Source: Rotaria sordida
Taxonomy: Eukaryota > Rotifera > Eurotatoria > Philodinida > Philodinidae
NCBI GenBank assembly: GCA_905250125.1
Contig: CAJNOL010000476.1
Span: 62,001 to 126,000 of the forward strand
Length of the DNA: 64,000 bases
Reading direction: 5' to 3'
The position numbers were made by a program, and so were the translations under genes. The notes under the pieces are model-generated. The model had not been told where the DNA came from and did not search any database. It saw only the letters and a list, made by a program, of their open reading frames with translations. Position 1 is the stretch's first letter. Every line of letters starts with the position of its first letter. Of the stretch, positions 13,301 to 28,041 are shown piece after piece.

Positions 13301-15177
13301 TCAAATATTAATTATATGGAGCTAGGAAAAAAACTTTTCGAATGTCTATTGTAGAAAGTTTTTGATTATTTCTTCTAGCATACGATTCATTGTATCTACC
13401 GAAGAGAAAAACAACTACTCAAATAAGGTACAAAATATGTACCTTAAGGGCAAACTTGTTTTATGAAATGCAAAAATTTTAAGTGGGACGCATATGAGGA
13501 CTTTGACAGATGGTTATTCCTAATAGACGCCTACATATAACATAGTAGGTCGCTATTAAGAAATTGTTTTTTTTTGATTTAAGAGAAAAAACGATTGTCT
13601 TTTTTCATTTAATTTTTTTTTTTTTTGGTGTATAATTTTGATATATTGTAAAAACAATATTTTCTTATTGAGTCAACACAATAAAAAACAGTTGTTACTC
13701 AGCATGGTCTAATATTTGATTTTGTATTTTTATTGTTATTAACCTAGAAAAAGAAAGTATCTAATGATAAAGCTGATATGAAACGTATGAATTTAGAAAT
13801 GGATTAAATAAATAGGAAATATCACATATCACATGACAATATTTTAATTCATTATGAAATAGTCAATATGATATTAATCATACGCAAAAGATCTTCTTTT
13901 ACATGTTTCTGAGATACATATTTAATGGGATTCATTAACGAATTTTACATTTTCTTAATGAAATTGATGCAAACTTATATCTATATTATGTGCATGTACA
14001 TAAAAAATATTTTAATAATGTGTAATCCTTTAATAGTTTTATTAAAAAAATCGAACATTTTCAAATTTAAATGTTGTATATACGACAAAAATTTCTTAAT
14101 GAAATATCAATGAATATTTGAACTCAAAACGAAAGAACATGTTTTTGAAGGTGGAAAGGGGTAAAGATTTGCCACAAAGGGTTGTTGTTCGTCATTCTAT
14201 CTGCCAGAGATTGAATAGGAGATGCTGAAATCATCAACTTTCTTTAATATTTTATTTAAGAGAGAATATCTTTATATGAATATCTGTCAGAAGCAAAGCT
14301 AAAACAACTTAAATTCCCTTTCTACCACAATTTCACATGAGAATATCAAAAACTTTGCAGAAAGTTCGACATTTATGAAAAGAAAAAATTCTCGTCATTC
14401 TCTCCTAAATCATAACCCTGTGTGAGATAACTAATATATAATTTTCTTTATGTGTATACCGTGTGGAAAGATTATCATCTTCTTCCATACCATTCATTAG
14501 ATAGAAAATAAAAAGATATTAAATAATATGATATTATTAAAAGAATCTTTTCTTATTCTGTTCTTATTTTATAATAAAACGATAGATTACTATTATCAAT
14601 TGTGTTCGACAGCTGTTCGAATAAAAGCTTTCATAGATTTCCAATTTCTGTCTTTCTTTTTCTACTTAATACCAGCTGTTTGTCTTTGCATGAATCATTA
14701 TATTTCATTGGTTATTTTATTCTCCAATGATAAAATATTATTTTTGAATTTTTTTTAAAATACAAATGCATTTAGTCCAATGTACACTATATAATCTTGT
14801 GATTCAACATTTTAATTTCGAATATTTATCTTGTTTTCATTTTTTTGTTTCTTTCTATGATATCTTTTAGATTTTTTTCTATTTAAATATAATATCATTG
14901 GTAAAGAAGCAAAAAAAAAAATCCTCGTGGTGGTCAAATTTATCTCAAAAAGGCTGCCTAAAACATAAACGTCGACATCAGTCATCATCATCATTATAAT
15001 TTTACTTTTACCTGTCTGTTTTTTTTTTTGAGTTAATTTTTTTCTTTTTTTTTTGTACTTTGATTTTTATATCATATCTTGTAGATCAACAAGAGATCTC
15101 ACACTATCTATCTCTCTTTCCTCATTCGTTTTTTGAATATCAGATACAAAGATTAAGAAAAATAATAATAATACAAG
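10333..15177. other. Long gene-free interval between ELAPOR and RAB1
   Basis: No coding region could be supported on either strand. The first ~400 bases are the probable ELAPOR 3'UTR (several aataaa-like signals, e.g. near 10676). The rest is AT-rich with poly-T tracts. A less AT-rich patch at ~12040-12125 contains a perfect 16-bp palindrome gacgtatatatacgtc at 12093-12108. The last ~150 bases before 15178 should include the RAB1 promoter and leader. Confidence 0.5.
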
Positions 15178-16165
<988 letters not shown>

Positions 16166-16852
16166 AAAGCAAAAGAAAATTTTTTATGGAAAACAAAAAG
16201 AAACACGCCGGCTGATATTTATGCACACATAACTAATCTATAATCTACATTTTCGCGATTCTATAAGCTTTCTTTTTCTTTTTTTTTGATTTTTGTTTTT
16301 CGATGTCATTCTTTCTTTTTCGCATAATAAAGCAAACAACAACAATAATAAGAATTTATTTATTGAAAGTCAAAGCGAAAAGGAAACATTAAGATTTTGT
16401 TTTGTTTTTTTTTTTTTTTGAGTCAATTTGTATGACTTAAGATATAGAAAAATCTATACTATTAATTCCATGCTTTTCGTTTGTTTTTGATTTCTTGTCT
16501 TTGTTTTTGAACTTATTCTATTTTTAATCAGAAAAATAAACAAAAAATTACGTGGCATCAGCCAAAATATGTTTTCTTTCTCTTTTTGTTTTATTTTACG
16601 TTCGTCTCGTCTACTTTACAATATGTTGGTGATGATGCAAATATCGTTTCTTCTTCTCTAATTCGCTTTCTTTTTCGTTTCATCTATTATTGTTCGTTCT
16701 ATTACCTTTTTCTCTCTTTTACGTGTATCATCCATATTGTTTATTTGTCTCTCATTCACTTTTTTTTGGCCGGCAATAAAAAAAAAGAAGAAAAAAGTGA
16801 TTTCATCTCAATATTTTGCTTTTGTTTTTCTAGAAATTTCTATCTATTCACT
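16166..16852 (+). other. RAB1 3' region and TXNL1 leader
   Basis: This 687-bp T-rich spacer holds no gene. An acceptor-like sequence (tgtttttctag, ending ~16833) precedes the TXNL1 ATG by about 20 bp, similar to the site before ELAPOR. It may mark a 5'UTR splice or a trans-splice site. Confidence 0.4.
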
Positions 16853-18177
16853 ATGCCTGTTCGAGAAATTTCCAATGATACTCTTAATGGTGAATTAACA
16901 TCAGCCGGCGACAAACTTGTTATGGTTGATTTTTTTGCCACATGGTCTGACTTATGTTAATCTTTCATTTAATTAATTATTTGATTATTTAGGTGTGGTC
17001 CATGTAAAAATATTGCTCCATATATTGATCAATTAAGTAGTCAATATCCTAATGTTGTCTTCCTCAAAGCAGATGTTGAAAAATGCACAGTAAAAATCTA
17101 ATAAATATTTATTTATAAATAACAAAATATTGTCTTTGTCTTTTTTTGATTTTCATAGAGTGAAGCATTAAAATATTCAATAAAAGCAATGCCAACATTT
17201 ATCTTTTTTCAACATGGTAAAGAAGTTGCACGTTTACAAGGTGCTAGTAAAGAACCTATTGAACAAACAATTAAAAAATTTTATAAAGAGACACCAACAA
17301 AAGATGTCGGCTATGTAAGAGATCGAATTTCATATTGTTATTATTATTATTATTATTATTAACTTTTTCAATGACATTTACAGACAGATCTGAAACCATT
17401 TATTGAAGAAAAAAGTTGTACAGCTTTAAATGAAATTGATAAATGGCAAAATGCTGTACTTGGTAATCAACCAGGAATGTTTAAATCAGATGAAGATGAT
17501 CCTGAAGTAAAAACAAAAATTCGATTAATAGAAAATTTTTAAATAATTAATTTATTATTTAGTTGATTCTTCATATAGCATTCAATCAAGTGGTGAAAAT
17601 TCATTCAATTGCTATTGAAGCACCTGAAGGTAAAAAAAAAAAGTTTTGCATTTTATTTTAACGATAATCCCATTGAATCTTATTATTAGAGAATGGTCCA
17701 AAAACTGTGAAATTATTTATAAATCGACAGGCAATTGATTTTAATGATGCGAAAAATAGTGAAGCTGTACAAACACTTCAGTAAAAAATTGAATGTTTTT
17801 TTTTTTGAATTTTATTTTAATTTAATTTATTTTTTATTTTATCAGATTTGAAGTGAAACATCTTAGAGATGGTTTACCAGTTGAATTACGATTTGTTAAA
17901 TTTCAAAGTGTTCAATCACTTTCAGTAAACATTTTTATTTATTTGAATAATTGTAGAAAATATTTTGTTGTTCTTTCATATTAAGCTTTTCTTTGCAAAT
18001 AATCAATCTGATTCAGATCAAACAGTTATTAAATCTGTTACTTTCTATGGAACACCAATTGTTACAACAAATATGAAAGAATTTAAGAAAGTAAGTTTAA
18101 AATATTCAAAAATTTTATTTCATTCTTTTTCTTTTCTACGAATATAGGCAGAAGGTTTACCAGTCGCCAATGCGTGA
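16853..18177 (+). CDS. TXNL1: Thioredoxin-like protein 1 (thioredoxin + PITH domain)
   Basis: A cytosolic thioredoxin that in other eukaryotes binds the 26S proteasome through its C-terminal PITH domain. Nine exons (16853-16944, 16993-17089, 17159-17314, 17384-17506, 17563-17629, 17690-17780, 17846-17924, 17986-18090, 18148-18177) join to 279 aa; human TXNL1 is 289. The redox motif W-CGPC is split by intron 1 within the Trp codon (VDFFATW|CGPCKNIAP); cis-Pro AMPTFIFF is present. The PITH half has LILHIAFNQVVKIHS, GPKTVKLFIN, VELRFVKFQSVQSL and VTFYGTPIVTTNMKEF, matching TXNL1 block by block. The start gives the canonical length; an upstream in-frame methionine at 16586 lies in T-rich leader and is disfavoured. 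Confidence 0.93.
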
Positions 18178-19982
18178 TACTTCTCAACAGATATCAATAC
18201 AAATATTTTTCATTTTTCAATCTACGGCTCGTGTTTTATGTTCTCTGTTCTTTTGTTATGGATAAGTTTAAAACAAGACAAAAAAGTTGATCGAATATCA
18301 TTATTTAAAAAAAAACAAAACACATAATCATGATATTTTAAATATGTCTTGTTAACTATGAAATCAAGGTCGATAGCACTTGCGATAACATAATACAAGG
18401 ATATTTGAGTAAATAGAGACATCTACTGACTTATTTCTTACTTCAAAAAAAAAAGATGACAATATCAGTTCGAGCTGAAAGTTAACAATAATAGAATTGA
18501 AACAATAGGTTTTTGCTATAAATTAGTTGAATTTTCATGTAGAATGCAAGATTGTCTCAAAGAAAAACATGTAATCAATGTGCATCATTATTTTATATTA
18601 AATTCAAAACAGAATATAAGCTCAAATGATAGATAAGTATTTGACGATGTGTTTTTGTGATTCGGTTTTAGTTCTAAACATTCTTAAAACAACAACAACA
18701 ACAAAAAAAAAATTCTAGATAACAATCATATATTGACTAATGTTTATATTCGTTTTTGAATGCAATCATTTTCAGTTAATTTATAAATGAAAGCAGAAGT
18801 CAAATGGAAAAGATTTTAGATTCGACTATGGTAAATCTACACACAGTGGAATAAATGATTCGACAACCAAGGATCTGTAGACTTCCTAAAAAATGTCAAC
18901 AATGTTTAGAAATACTCGAACTTGATGAAACCTTTGGGTGATTCTCGGATTGCTCATATATCTCAAGAAAAACTTGAGTAACTGCCCAAATATCCGACAT
19001 TGTCTGAATGGTTTGGATAGTTTCCGAAGCCAAAGTTCATGATCAAGCCCGAACGTTTAGCCAGAGTTCGGATTCGGTGCATGTCTTATTATTAAGATGG
19101 TTTTTACGTTAGATTCACATAGTCTAATGAAACTAAAATGATGTATATTTGAAATTTCACTTCACAATTTCTACATATGAGAGTCATAACTTATGTAATA
19201 TCTAATCATTTTTCAGAAAAAAATGAAATATATATTAAATGTAATTGTTGATTGTTTATGATTGGTAAAATAAGAAATTGCTAGATTTAATGAAAAAGCT
19301 TTTAACAATACGCCCTTGCTTTTATATTTAATAGATGATAAACATTGAAAGTCTTTGGTACTTGTATGGAAAAGACAAAAGATTAAATGATAGTCAAATA
19401 CAAATCTAGCTTTTATTTTCTTTCATCAATAGTGATAAATAGGGCAAGAATTCTTTTGTTTTGATTTTCTTTATTATGAACTTTGACATTCAACATATTA
19501 GATCATGAATAGAAAACTATTGATCTCTGTCAATTGTTTGAGAGAGAGACATCAACAAATTAGTTGACTCAACATAGAATTGTATTGCTTCTTTTTCCAT
19601 AGTGACACGAGAATAAACTATACAAACTTAAAGCGTGCGTGTTGAATAAAGTATTGCTTCAATTATATTGTAAATTCAAAAACAACAAAATAAAAAAAGA
19701 AATTGTTTTAAAATTGATCGATAATGTTAAATGATCATTTTCATCCGATTTTGTTTTTTTTTTATCTGATACAAAATCATAATAAACAAAAAAAAAGAAA
19801 ATCAATATCATACACATTAAGTAATGGACCAATGGCATTCTATATTTTTTATTTATCTTAGTTATATTTATATTTATATAAATGAAAACACACACACGCA
19901 CACACAATATGCAATGAAGACAGAAAAGAAAAAAGAAAATTGTTTGTTGCAAGAGACAAAAAAAAAAAAATACCATCATATG
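18178..19982. other. Intergenic region between convergent TXNL1 and DMRT genes
   Basis: No gene supported. It includes both 3' ends (TXNL1 on +, DMRT on -). A less AT-rich patch at ~18890-19085 with repeated ttcgg/ccgaa-type words may be an old repeat but has no defined ends. Confidence 0.45.
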
Positions 19983-21212
19983 TTAGTTTGTCGATGATGA
20001 TGATGATGGTGTAACAAGTTTACATGTGCAAAATGGTAATATACATCGATGATGATGTGATTGATGTCTTGGTACACCTCCTAATGATGTTGCTCGTGAT
20101 AAAATACTCATAGATGTTGATGATGGAATTGGTGGTGGAGGTGGATGATGAAAATAAAGAGGATGAGGTGGAGGATAAGGTGCAGCAAAAAAACGACTTT
20201 GATGATGATGATGATTTAAATAATTTGATGCCATTATTGGACTAAATGCTGATTTAGTTGCTTCACTATAGACACTAGCAATAACACGTTTAACAGCTTC
20301 AGACATTTCATGTTCATTTGATGGAAGAGGAAAAAGTTGTTGAACTGATTGATTTGTAACTGCTTCTTTTATGATTGGTGATGATGATGGTGAAATAGGC
20401 GATGTTGGACGATCAGGAACAATTTCATCTGTTGATCGAACAGCAGGAGGTGAAGTAGATGCCAATTTTGTTGAACGATTATCAGGTGGTGATGATGGAT
20501 GAGGACTTTTGCTATTTGTATCTTCATCATCAACATCTTTATCATTTATTCTATTATATGTTGAACCTTTTTCAACAGTAACAACTAAACATAACGAAAG
20601 TTTATTTGTTTTTTTTTTCTATTATTTATTTACCATCATTTGAATTATCTTCATCATTACTTGTATCACCTTCTTCAACATCTAATACAGTTGATGTTGT
20701 TGCTAAACCTTCAGCAGTTGCATGAAGTGATCGTCGTAATGCTAAAATTGCTTCTGCTGGTGTACCATAAATAGCACTTAATTCTCGAGCATCATTTTCT
20801 TCTTGTGCTTGTTGTCGTCGTAAAGCAACCTATAGAATTTTCATAATAATGATAACAATAATAATAATAATAATAATAACATTATCTTATAATTCTATTA
20901 ACTTACTTGTGCAGCCATAACACGTTGTCGTTCAGCAATAAGTGTACATTTAGCACAAACACAATCCTTCCAATTACAATAACGTTTATGACCTTTTAAT
21001 GCTGATACAACACCATGATTTCTACATCGTGCACATTTTGGTGTACGTTGATAACGTTCAGTAGCACGTAATAAAAGAGCATGAGGTAAATAACGTGGAA
21101 AAGCTGGAGATGCTACTGATGATGATGACGATGATGATGATTGTTGATGTTTATTATTTGTATTTTTATTAATTTTTTTTGTATTATTACGAGATGATGG
21201 ACTTGTACTCAT
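19983..21212 (-). CDS. DM-domain transcription factor (DMRT with DMA domain)
   Basis: A doublesex/mab-3-related factor, a DNA-binding regulator of sexual and neural development in animals. Three exons (20907-21212, 20634-20829, 19983-20584) give 367 aa. The DM domain has the intertwined zinc ligands: [20 protein letters not shown], then [20 protein letters not shown]. After [20 protein letters not shown], a segment with [16 protein letters not shown] resembles the DMA domain, placing it with the DMRT3/DMRTA (4/5) group. The rest is low-complexity Ser/Pro/His, including His runs near the C-terminus. The ATG at 21210-21212 (MSTSPSS) is chosen; an in-frame ATG at 21293 would add 27 residues with no family resemblance. 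Which DMRT paralogue it is cannot be settled by eye. Confidence 0.88.
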
Positions 21213-23523
21213 ATTGTGTCGATGCTTCTCTATGTACGATATGTCGATATATAACTGATCAAAATTGTGATTAATATAACATTGTAGACACAATCGATGA
21301 GAGAAAAGGAGAAAGTGAGAAAGAGAAATAAAAAAAAAAAAGAAAAGAAAAAAAGAAGAGATTAACGAATCAAAATAAAGTTATAGAGCAATCGGACAGA
21401 TCATTGATTGGTGCTAAATGATCGTTTCTCTTTTCTTTTTTCTGTATTCTCTTATTTGATATCAGCATTACTTGTCAATAAAAAAAACACAATGACGGTC
21501 TCCCCAACAACTACGTGTATCTATAATAACAACAATACCCATACATAAAAAGATCGATTACGCATAGATTGATGAAATACCATCAACAAACTTACTAAGA
21601 AATAAGAGAATACAGACTATGCACACACTCTAATATACGAACTACTAATACTGCTGTTCTTTTCTTTTTTGCAGTTTAGGCAACGTATCAATTTTCGCTG
21701 TATATAACAACGTTTCACCTTTTTTTTTTCTTTTTGTTGATATATGTATATACATATATATCTGTGTATATGTATATGTATATAGATATACTTGATTATA
21801 TATAGGTGAGAAAAATGATTGACTTTGAAACTAACAAAAAGAAAAAGTTATATGAATAATATATATGATATCAAGTAAATATGAAATGATTTTGAAAAAT
21901 CATTTTATATATAAAATTTGCCCGGCAGACATCCGGAAATAATTTCGGATCTATGCTTTTTTACTTCTTTCTTTTTTTTTTTTGAACAAGTGGATCAAGA
22001 TAAGATCACTTTCTTGGATATGCTTTTTTTTTTCTTCTCATCAAACATAAAAATAAATTAGTTTGTCTTTCTTCGTATTAACAAAAAAAGAAAAAGAAAA
22101 AAAGATCATCAATGAGAAGAGATTACTGCACTTGTAAAGTTGACAACATGTCGGAAAAAGCTTGTTGTAGTCAAACCGATAGACATTATACGTAGGCGTA
22201 CACACCGGAAATCATTACTAATGTACGAACATCTAATCATCATTAATGGACACAAGAAAATAATATACAAGACCAACAAATGGTTGCTATTTTCTATCGT
22301 GCACAGTGGTTGGTATTTATATAGATTTATTAGAGAATAATGGAATAAATAAGTAGAAAAAAAATGTTCTTGTAAGCTAATCATTATTGATTGTTATGTT
22401 TGTTGAAGATCATTATTTGTTGTTGTAGTCTAATGTATGAAAGTGCATATTTACAAGCGTCTGTCACAAATGAGAATATCGAAATCCAACAGAGAAAAAA
22501 AATAAGAACAAAGTCGTCAAAAAAAATAAAAGGAAAAAAGAATTTTGATCCTTGGATCAATGAAATGTAAATAATGTAACAAAAGAAAGGTGTATCTAAT
22601 TGGCTTGAATGGCAGATGGTTTGTTTCTATGCGCTCTTTCGTTTGATTTCGTCAGATAGAACAACAAATAGTACTCTAGTTGCCTTCTTAATGACGACAT
22701 ATCTTTTTTTTTTTTTTTTGAACATATACATATTCATTCTTTAAATATAGATCAATATGATATGATGACTAAGAGGAATTTTAAGCCATCATCTATAATA
22801 TAGTAGTCGTAGTTTTAGTCGGCGACAAACGTTTGAAAGTAATTTGAGAATGGTCAAACTCTCGTCAGGCATTAACTTTGATAAGTCACAAAGAATAAAA
22901 CGACAACAATACAACGAATTGAACTGCAAAGTGAACGAATGGATATATTGATCTTTAATTTTTGTGTACATGTCATACAAATCATACACCTACACAAATA
23001 GAATCAGAGATAGAAAGAGAGAGAGGTCATAGAGATGCCGCGCTATGTTCTTCTCTATGTACTTGACGTTTTTTTTTTTTTTTTTTTTTTTGTTATTCCT
23101 TGTTCATACTAATTAATTATTTGATGTAATAGATTGAAAAACAAATCTTAAGTGGATAATGATGTAAGCGCGCCGTGTGACTAAATTCATACTTGAATAT
23201 ATATATAATAGAATACATTTGAGATGACAATTCAAATAGAGTAAATGTCATTTTAGAAAAAAAAAAGTTTTTTTTTTTCTTCTTCAAATCTATCTTTCTG
23301 TGTTGAAACTATATTAAATATTTGTTGAAATAAAATTACCTGTATGAGAGCACATCCTATTCTTTTCCGTGATTTTTTTCTATTTGCATAGTATCATATA
23401 TAGTAAGGGGCACTGTTTCTTTATATTTATATTTACACAATAACATACTAATTTTCTTTATGTACGTCACTAAATCTACTATTCGATGATTTTATATTTC
23501 ATTTGATACATGATTTAGTGAAA
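21213..23523. other. DMRT upstream region
   Basis: No gene supported. It probably holds the DMRT promoter. Simple sequence is abundant: purine-rich tract ~21300-21360, TA/GT-rich tract ~21737-21795, and poly-T of more than 20 bases at ~23071-23091. Confidence 0.45.
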
Positions 23524-24742
23524 TCAAGGATTGTAAATCTTTAATTTTTCTTTTTTTGTTGATTGTTGTTGAGAAGATTTATTTTCATTAATAATGGATT
23601 TAAATAATGATGAATCAAATAAATGAAGTTCAATTTGATCAAATTCTCATAAATATCTAAGAGATTTTTTTTTTTTTGACGAATTTCATTATAATATTTA
23701 TCTTTTAATGTATATAATATTGTCAGACGTTGATTAGGTGAATATTGAAATAGACGTAAACAAAATTGAATACAATCAAGATCAGATTTGGTTATAGATG
23801 TTAAATGTTCAATAATTGTTTTTCATTTATCTATGAGAGATATTTTACGGTGAATTTGTTGATGAATAATTATGTCAAATTTTGGTTTCATATCACGTAT
23901 TTCATCGATAGTGGGTTCACATAAGAGAAGAATGATTTGAAAAAGTTGATCATTCTGATCAGTACCTACAATTTATCAATGAAAAAAAAAAGAAAAAGAA
24001 AATTTATACGAATTTAGTTAAGAAATTTTGAATTATAGAATTGAATTTAGTTTAAAAGTGAACAATAGACATTCGGGCAAAGATCATTTCACAAGTAACA
24101 AAAAATTCGAAAAGAAAACCGTAAATACAAAGTCGTCACGTTAAAAAATAACTATATTATTTTAATAATGACAAGAGAATATATATATATATCTACCTTT
24201 AAATAAAGGTACACCAGAATAAAATTCTGTAAGAACACATGCAGCTGCCCATATATCAATACTGGTTATATACGCGATGTACAACCAATAATTAATTAAG
24301 GTGCTTGATAATAACGTGAACAAATATAAGATACACTAATATTATTAGGTAATAAATATTTAGCCGTACCAAAATCATATATTTTACATCGTTGAATTGG
24401 TGAATAAACAGTTTCAGAAAATAATTCCATAGTTAAATATAACATATTATTATTATTATTATTTACTTTTTGATTATTTACTTCTTGTTAAAAAAAATAA
24501 TATTTTAATTTAATTATATTTGGATGATTTAATTCACGTAATATTTCTAATTCACAATTTCTGTGTATGATCAACAGTAATTTGTTTTATTGCAACAAAT
24601 TCTTTTGTATTTTCTATATATGATTTATAGGCTATAGTAAATATACCTTTACTAATAACTTTTTTGTTTCAATAGATAAATAAATCTCAACGGATTCATC
24701 ATTATTAATTGTTGGATCATGACGTATAGCTTGAAATGACAT
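23524..24742 (-). pseudogene. Decayed GSK3-like protein kinase
   Basis: Fragments in different frames align in order to glycogen synthase kinase 3. They are a corrupted glycine loop with FTIAYKSY, the ATP lysine EFVAIKQITV, ELEILRELNHPNI-like remains and MELFSETVY. Next come the Mg-binding loop [12 protein letters not shown], the GSK3 activation segment [16 protein letters not shown]-type DIW remains and a C-lobe CLRLFQYSPNQRLT. Several stops and frameshifts intervene. The whole catalytic-loop segment (HRDIKPQN in GSK3) is missing: the sequence jumps from ETVY to the DFG region in about a dozen codons. It reads as a dead extra copy of GSK3. Residual function is unlikely because the catalytic Asp is absent. 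Confidence 0.8.
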
Positions 24743-25005
24743 AGACGAAAAAGAAAAGTACGATGGCACGTATATTTATCGTTTATTACTTACTTTCAAG
24801 AAAAAAAAAACTCTACTGAATATTTGTACCAATTCATAAATGATAGAGGTCACTATTTGACATTTGATAGTCATCGTTTATTAACATTCTGGAGGTTGAA
24901 ACCAACGAGAACCTCGGTAACCTATTAAATTATGTCTGTTTGGAACTCTTATCCATTAATATTTATTTCATTTTCTTCTTTCACTTTCTTGCTTTAAATC
25001 ATAAT

Positions 25006-28000
25006 ATGGCTAGTTCTTCATTAGTCGATTATTATAATTCTCATGTTAATTTCGATAAACTTAATCCATTAATACGTTCAGCATATAATACAACATCAGA
25101 TTTTGAAGAATATAAACAAAAATTACTTGCTAAAGTTGAATATGATAATCAAGATAGTAATTTATCATTTATTGATTCAATTGAAGATGTTCGTCGTGAA
25201 CAACGTGTTCGATTAGCACAAGTTGAACATGATTATTATAATCAAAAGAAAACACCATCATTTGATGTACCTTATTATGCTGAAGAAACAGATAGAAAAC
25301 AAGAAACTATAATTACATCAAAACCACCATTATCAATTGCATCAAGACAATCATCATCATCACCAATATTTCTAACTGAAGAACAACCTGAACATCATAT
25401 TCATCATCATCCAATATCTACAAATATAGTTCGACGACATGATGATGATCTATCATTTTGTCCACATCGAACATTTACTGGTAATACAAATATTATACAG
25501 GATTCAACAACAAATCATGTTCAAAATCAAATAGAAAGTATGTGGAATGAATTTGAATTAGATGATTACTTAGAACAAAGAAAGTAAGATAAATGAAAAC
25601 AAAAAAAAATAAATTAAATTTTTTTTTATTGAGATGCTTATGGTTTCTTTTTCCTTTTTTCTATTGTTGTTGTTGTATAGAACTCGTCGTCTTCGAAGTG
25701 CTCCAACAACGACTAGTTGGGCAGGTCGTGTGACAGTACCAGAACCATTTTCTTTAACGAATAGTATAGCTATGGATAATGTACATAGAAGAAAATGTAT
25801 GCATGAAATACAAGCAGCAAAATTACAAAAAGAAGTTGATGATGAACTTATACTTAATCGACAATCTTTTAAAGGTAAATATTCTTGTTTTTATTTAAAT
25901 ACGAATAATTTGTTTGAAAATTTAAATAGCTTTTAACTTTGAATTCGATTACTATTTATAAACGATATGTATAAGGTTTCCCAACCAAGAAGAGAATAAA
26001 TTCGTTTTAATAGTTTATTTTTAAAGCTACTCTATAATCTATTATATACAAAAGTTAAAATTTCGATTTATATATCTAATTTTATTAAAAATAATGTATT
26101 ATATTATGTTTTATACTTTTCATTAATAAAATTATTACATCAGAATTATATATATTAAAAATTCATCGTTTCTTCATGTAAGAGAATATTTTGAATAGTA
26201 ATATTAATATTCATTACCTTAAAAAATTTTTAAAAAGAAGAGATTTCATTATGTAATACTTAAAGTAAAAGTCAATATTGCACTTAATACTGACAGTTCG
26301 TAAGACCAATAGCCAATACATCAATCTTTCTCTTTATATGCACTATATTTTTTTGTATTGTATACGCAGCAATAAATGCTCATTCTTGTTCTTCGAACAG
26401 CACTCCGACTGGGACGATATAAATTTCTAATGAATTCGTCTCATTGAAACCCGTAGAAAAAATGCCAGTGGTGAATTCATTCTCTTTACGTTTGTCTTTA
26501 ACAAATTACAGTAGGTGTGCGTATGGATCTACAAAAAAAATCTATGAAAACTTCACTACCTTTATTGCTTGAATTTCATCTTAAAGAATATGTAGATGGT
26601 AATCTTACTGATATAGAACTTGCTATCAACTCATGATTTGAGACAATATCTGTCACTATGATCTTCGATTTTCATAGATTCTAATGAAATTCTTATGTTA
26701 TTTTCATTAGCAAATCCTGTTCCTGCACATGTTCGTATGCCTTTATATGAACAATTACAAGAAGAACAACGTATTCGTCGTGAACAAGTTCGTCATATGA
26801 CAAAAGAATATTTAAATTCAATATCAAAACCATTTGGATTTGATTCACGTGAAAAAGGTAAAACAATATTACGACGACATTCATATTCAGATGGAGATAC
26901 TATTCGTAATGAACCACAATTTAAAGCAAAACCATTACCCGATTTTTATTATCGAACAAGCAAAGATATTGAAGAGTATGATTTGAACAACAACAACAAC
27001 AACAGCAAAAAAATTTTAATTCATATAATTTTTTTTTTGTATGTTTTAGAATGAAAGAAAAATCTCTTTATCGTTCAATAAAAAAAGAAATGCGTGCCAA
27101 AGAATTACTTCGTCAATCACGTCTACCATCGAGTATGTACGAACGTGAACAACAAGCAAAACGTATACGACGTTCGTTGAGTGCAAATGATTTAGCACGT
27201 ATGGGCTATGAAGAATATACATTTAAACCAAAAACAAATGGTTATCATATACCAAATTATGATAAACTTCATTCAAAATTTTTACATCAATCTGAACAAG
27301 CTAAACGTATGCGAGCACCAACAAAATGTAAACCATTTTTATTATATACAAATTTAATTCCAACAAGAAAAGATAGAGTTCTTGATGATATTCGACATGA
27401 TGAAAAAATGCGTCGTTTACAAACATTTCAAATAAAAGGAAAACAACTTCCAATAAAATCAACATCAGGTATGAATTTATCAAATAATCTTCAACAACCT
27501 GAAGCTATACCAACAAAAATAACTCAAGCACAACGTGTACGTGAAGTTATAGGAAAGAAAAAACGACGTAAAGAAGAAGTAAAAGAAAAATTTGAAGAAA
27601 AATTTCAAAGATCAAGATCAGCTAAAGAAAAAAGATTAAGAGAAAAAATTTATGAACAAGCAAAATTTCAAGATAAATCAACAATATATAAAGCAAAAAA
27701 AGAAGAAAATGTAAATATAAAAATCTATATTTTAACATACTTAAATTATATTTAATTGTTTTTGTTTTCTTCTGTCATAGACTCGTAATATTCGTCAATC
27801 GATGCATCAAAATGAAGATGAATATGCTAGAAAATTAGATGTAATGAATAGTCGTATTGAACGACGTCCATTATTACTTGAACAAGATCAACGAGATAGA
27901 GCTATACGAAACTTAGAAAGACAAATTCAACATGCAATGACTGTAGCTAATATAACTGAAAAAGATTTAATGAGACAAAAATTTAATCCACCTAATGTTA

Positions 28001-28041
28001 AAGTAACAAGAACAACAACACGTACTGATTATTTATCATAA
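25006..28041 (+). CDS. FAM161A: FAM161-family ciliary/centriolar protein
   Basis: UPF0564/FAM161 proteins bind microtubules at the cilium base and in the centriole inner scaffold; human FAM161A loss causes retinitis pigmentosa. Five exons (25006-25583, 25681-25874, 26711-26975, 27050-27710, 27781-28041) give about 652 aa, close to the vertebrate length. Family-typical blocks are VPEPFSLTNSIAMDN, SFKANPVPAHVRMPLYEQL (split by the long intron), KPFGFDSREK and AKPLPDFYYRTS, followed by a long basic coiled-coil half rich in Arg/Lys/Glu (EREQQAKRIRRSLS, AKRMRAPTK, REVIGKKKRRK). The N-terminal 200 residues are acidic and low in complexity. FAM161A versus FAM161B cannot be resolved. The start MASSSLVDYY is the first ATG in the frame. 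Confidence 0.86.
25875..26710 (+). other. Enlarged FAM161 intron
   Basis: This 836-bp intron interrupts the codon for Ala in SFKA|NPVPAHV, against 70-97 bp for the gene's other introns. No inverted repeat or coding remnant was recognised. A less AT-rich tract at ~26380-26660 could be an inserted repeat of unknown kind. Confidence 0.4.

Noticed and set aside
14528..14758. Hydrophobic 76-codon frame upstream of RAB1
   Set aside because: Composition is that of T-rich noncoding DNA and no family resemblance was seen.
19659..19979. Hydrophobic minus-strand frame after the DMRT stop
   Set aside because: Continuous with T/A-rich 3'UTR of DMRT; amino-acid composition reflects base composition.
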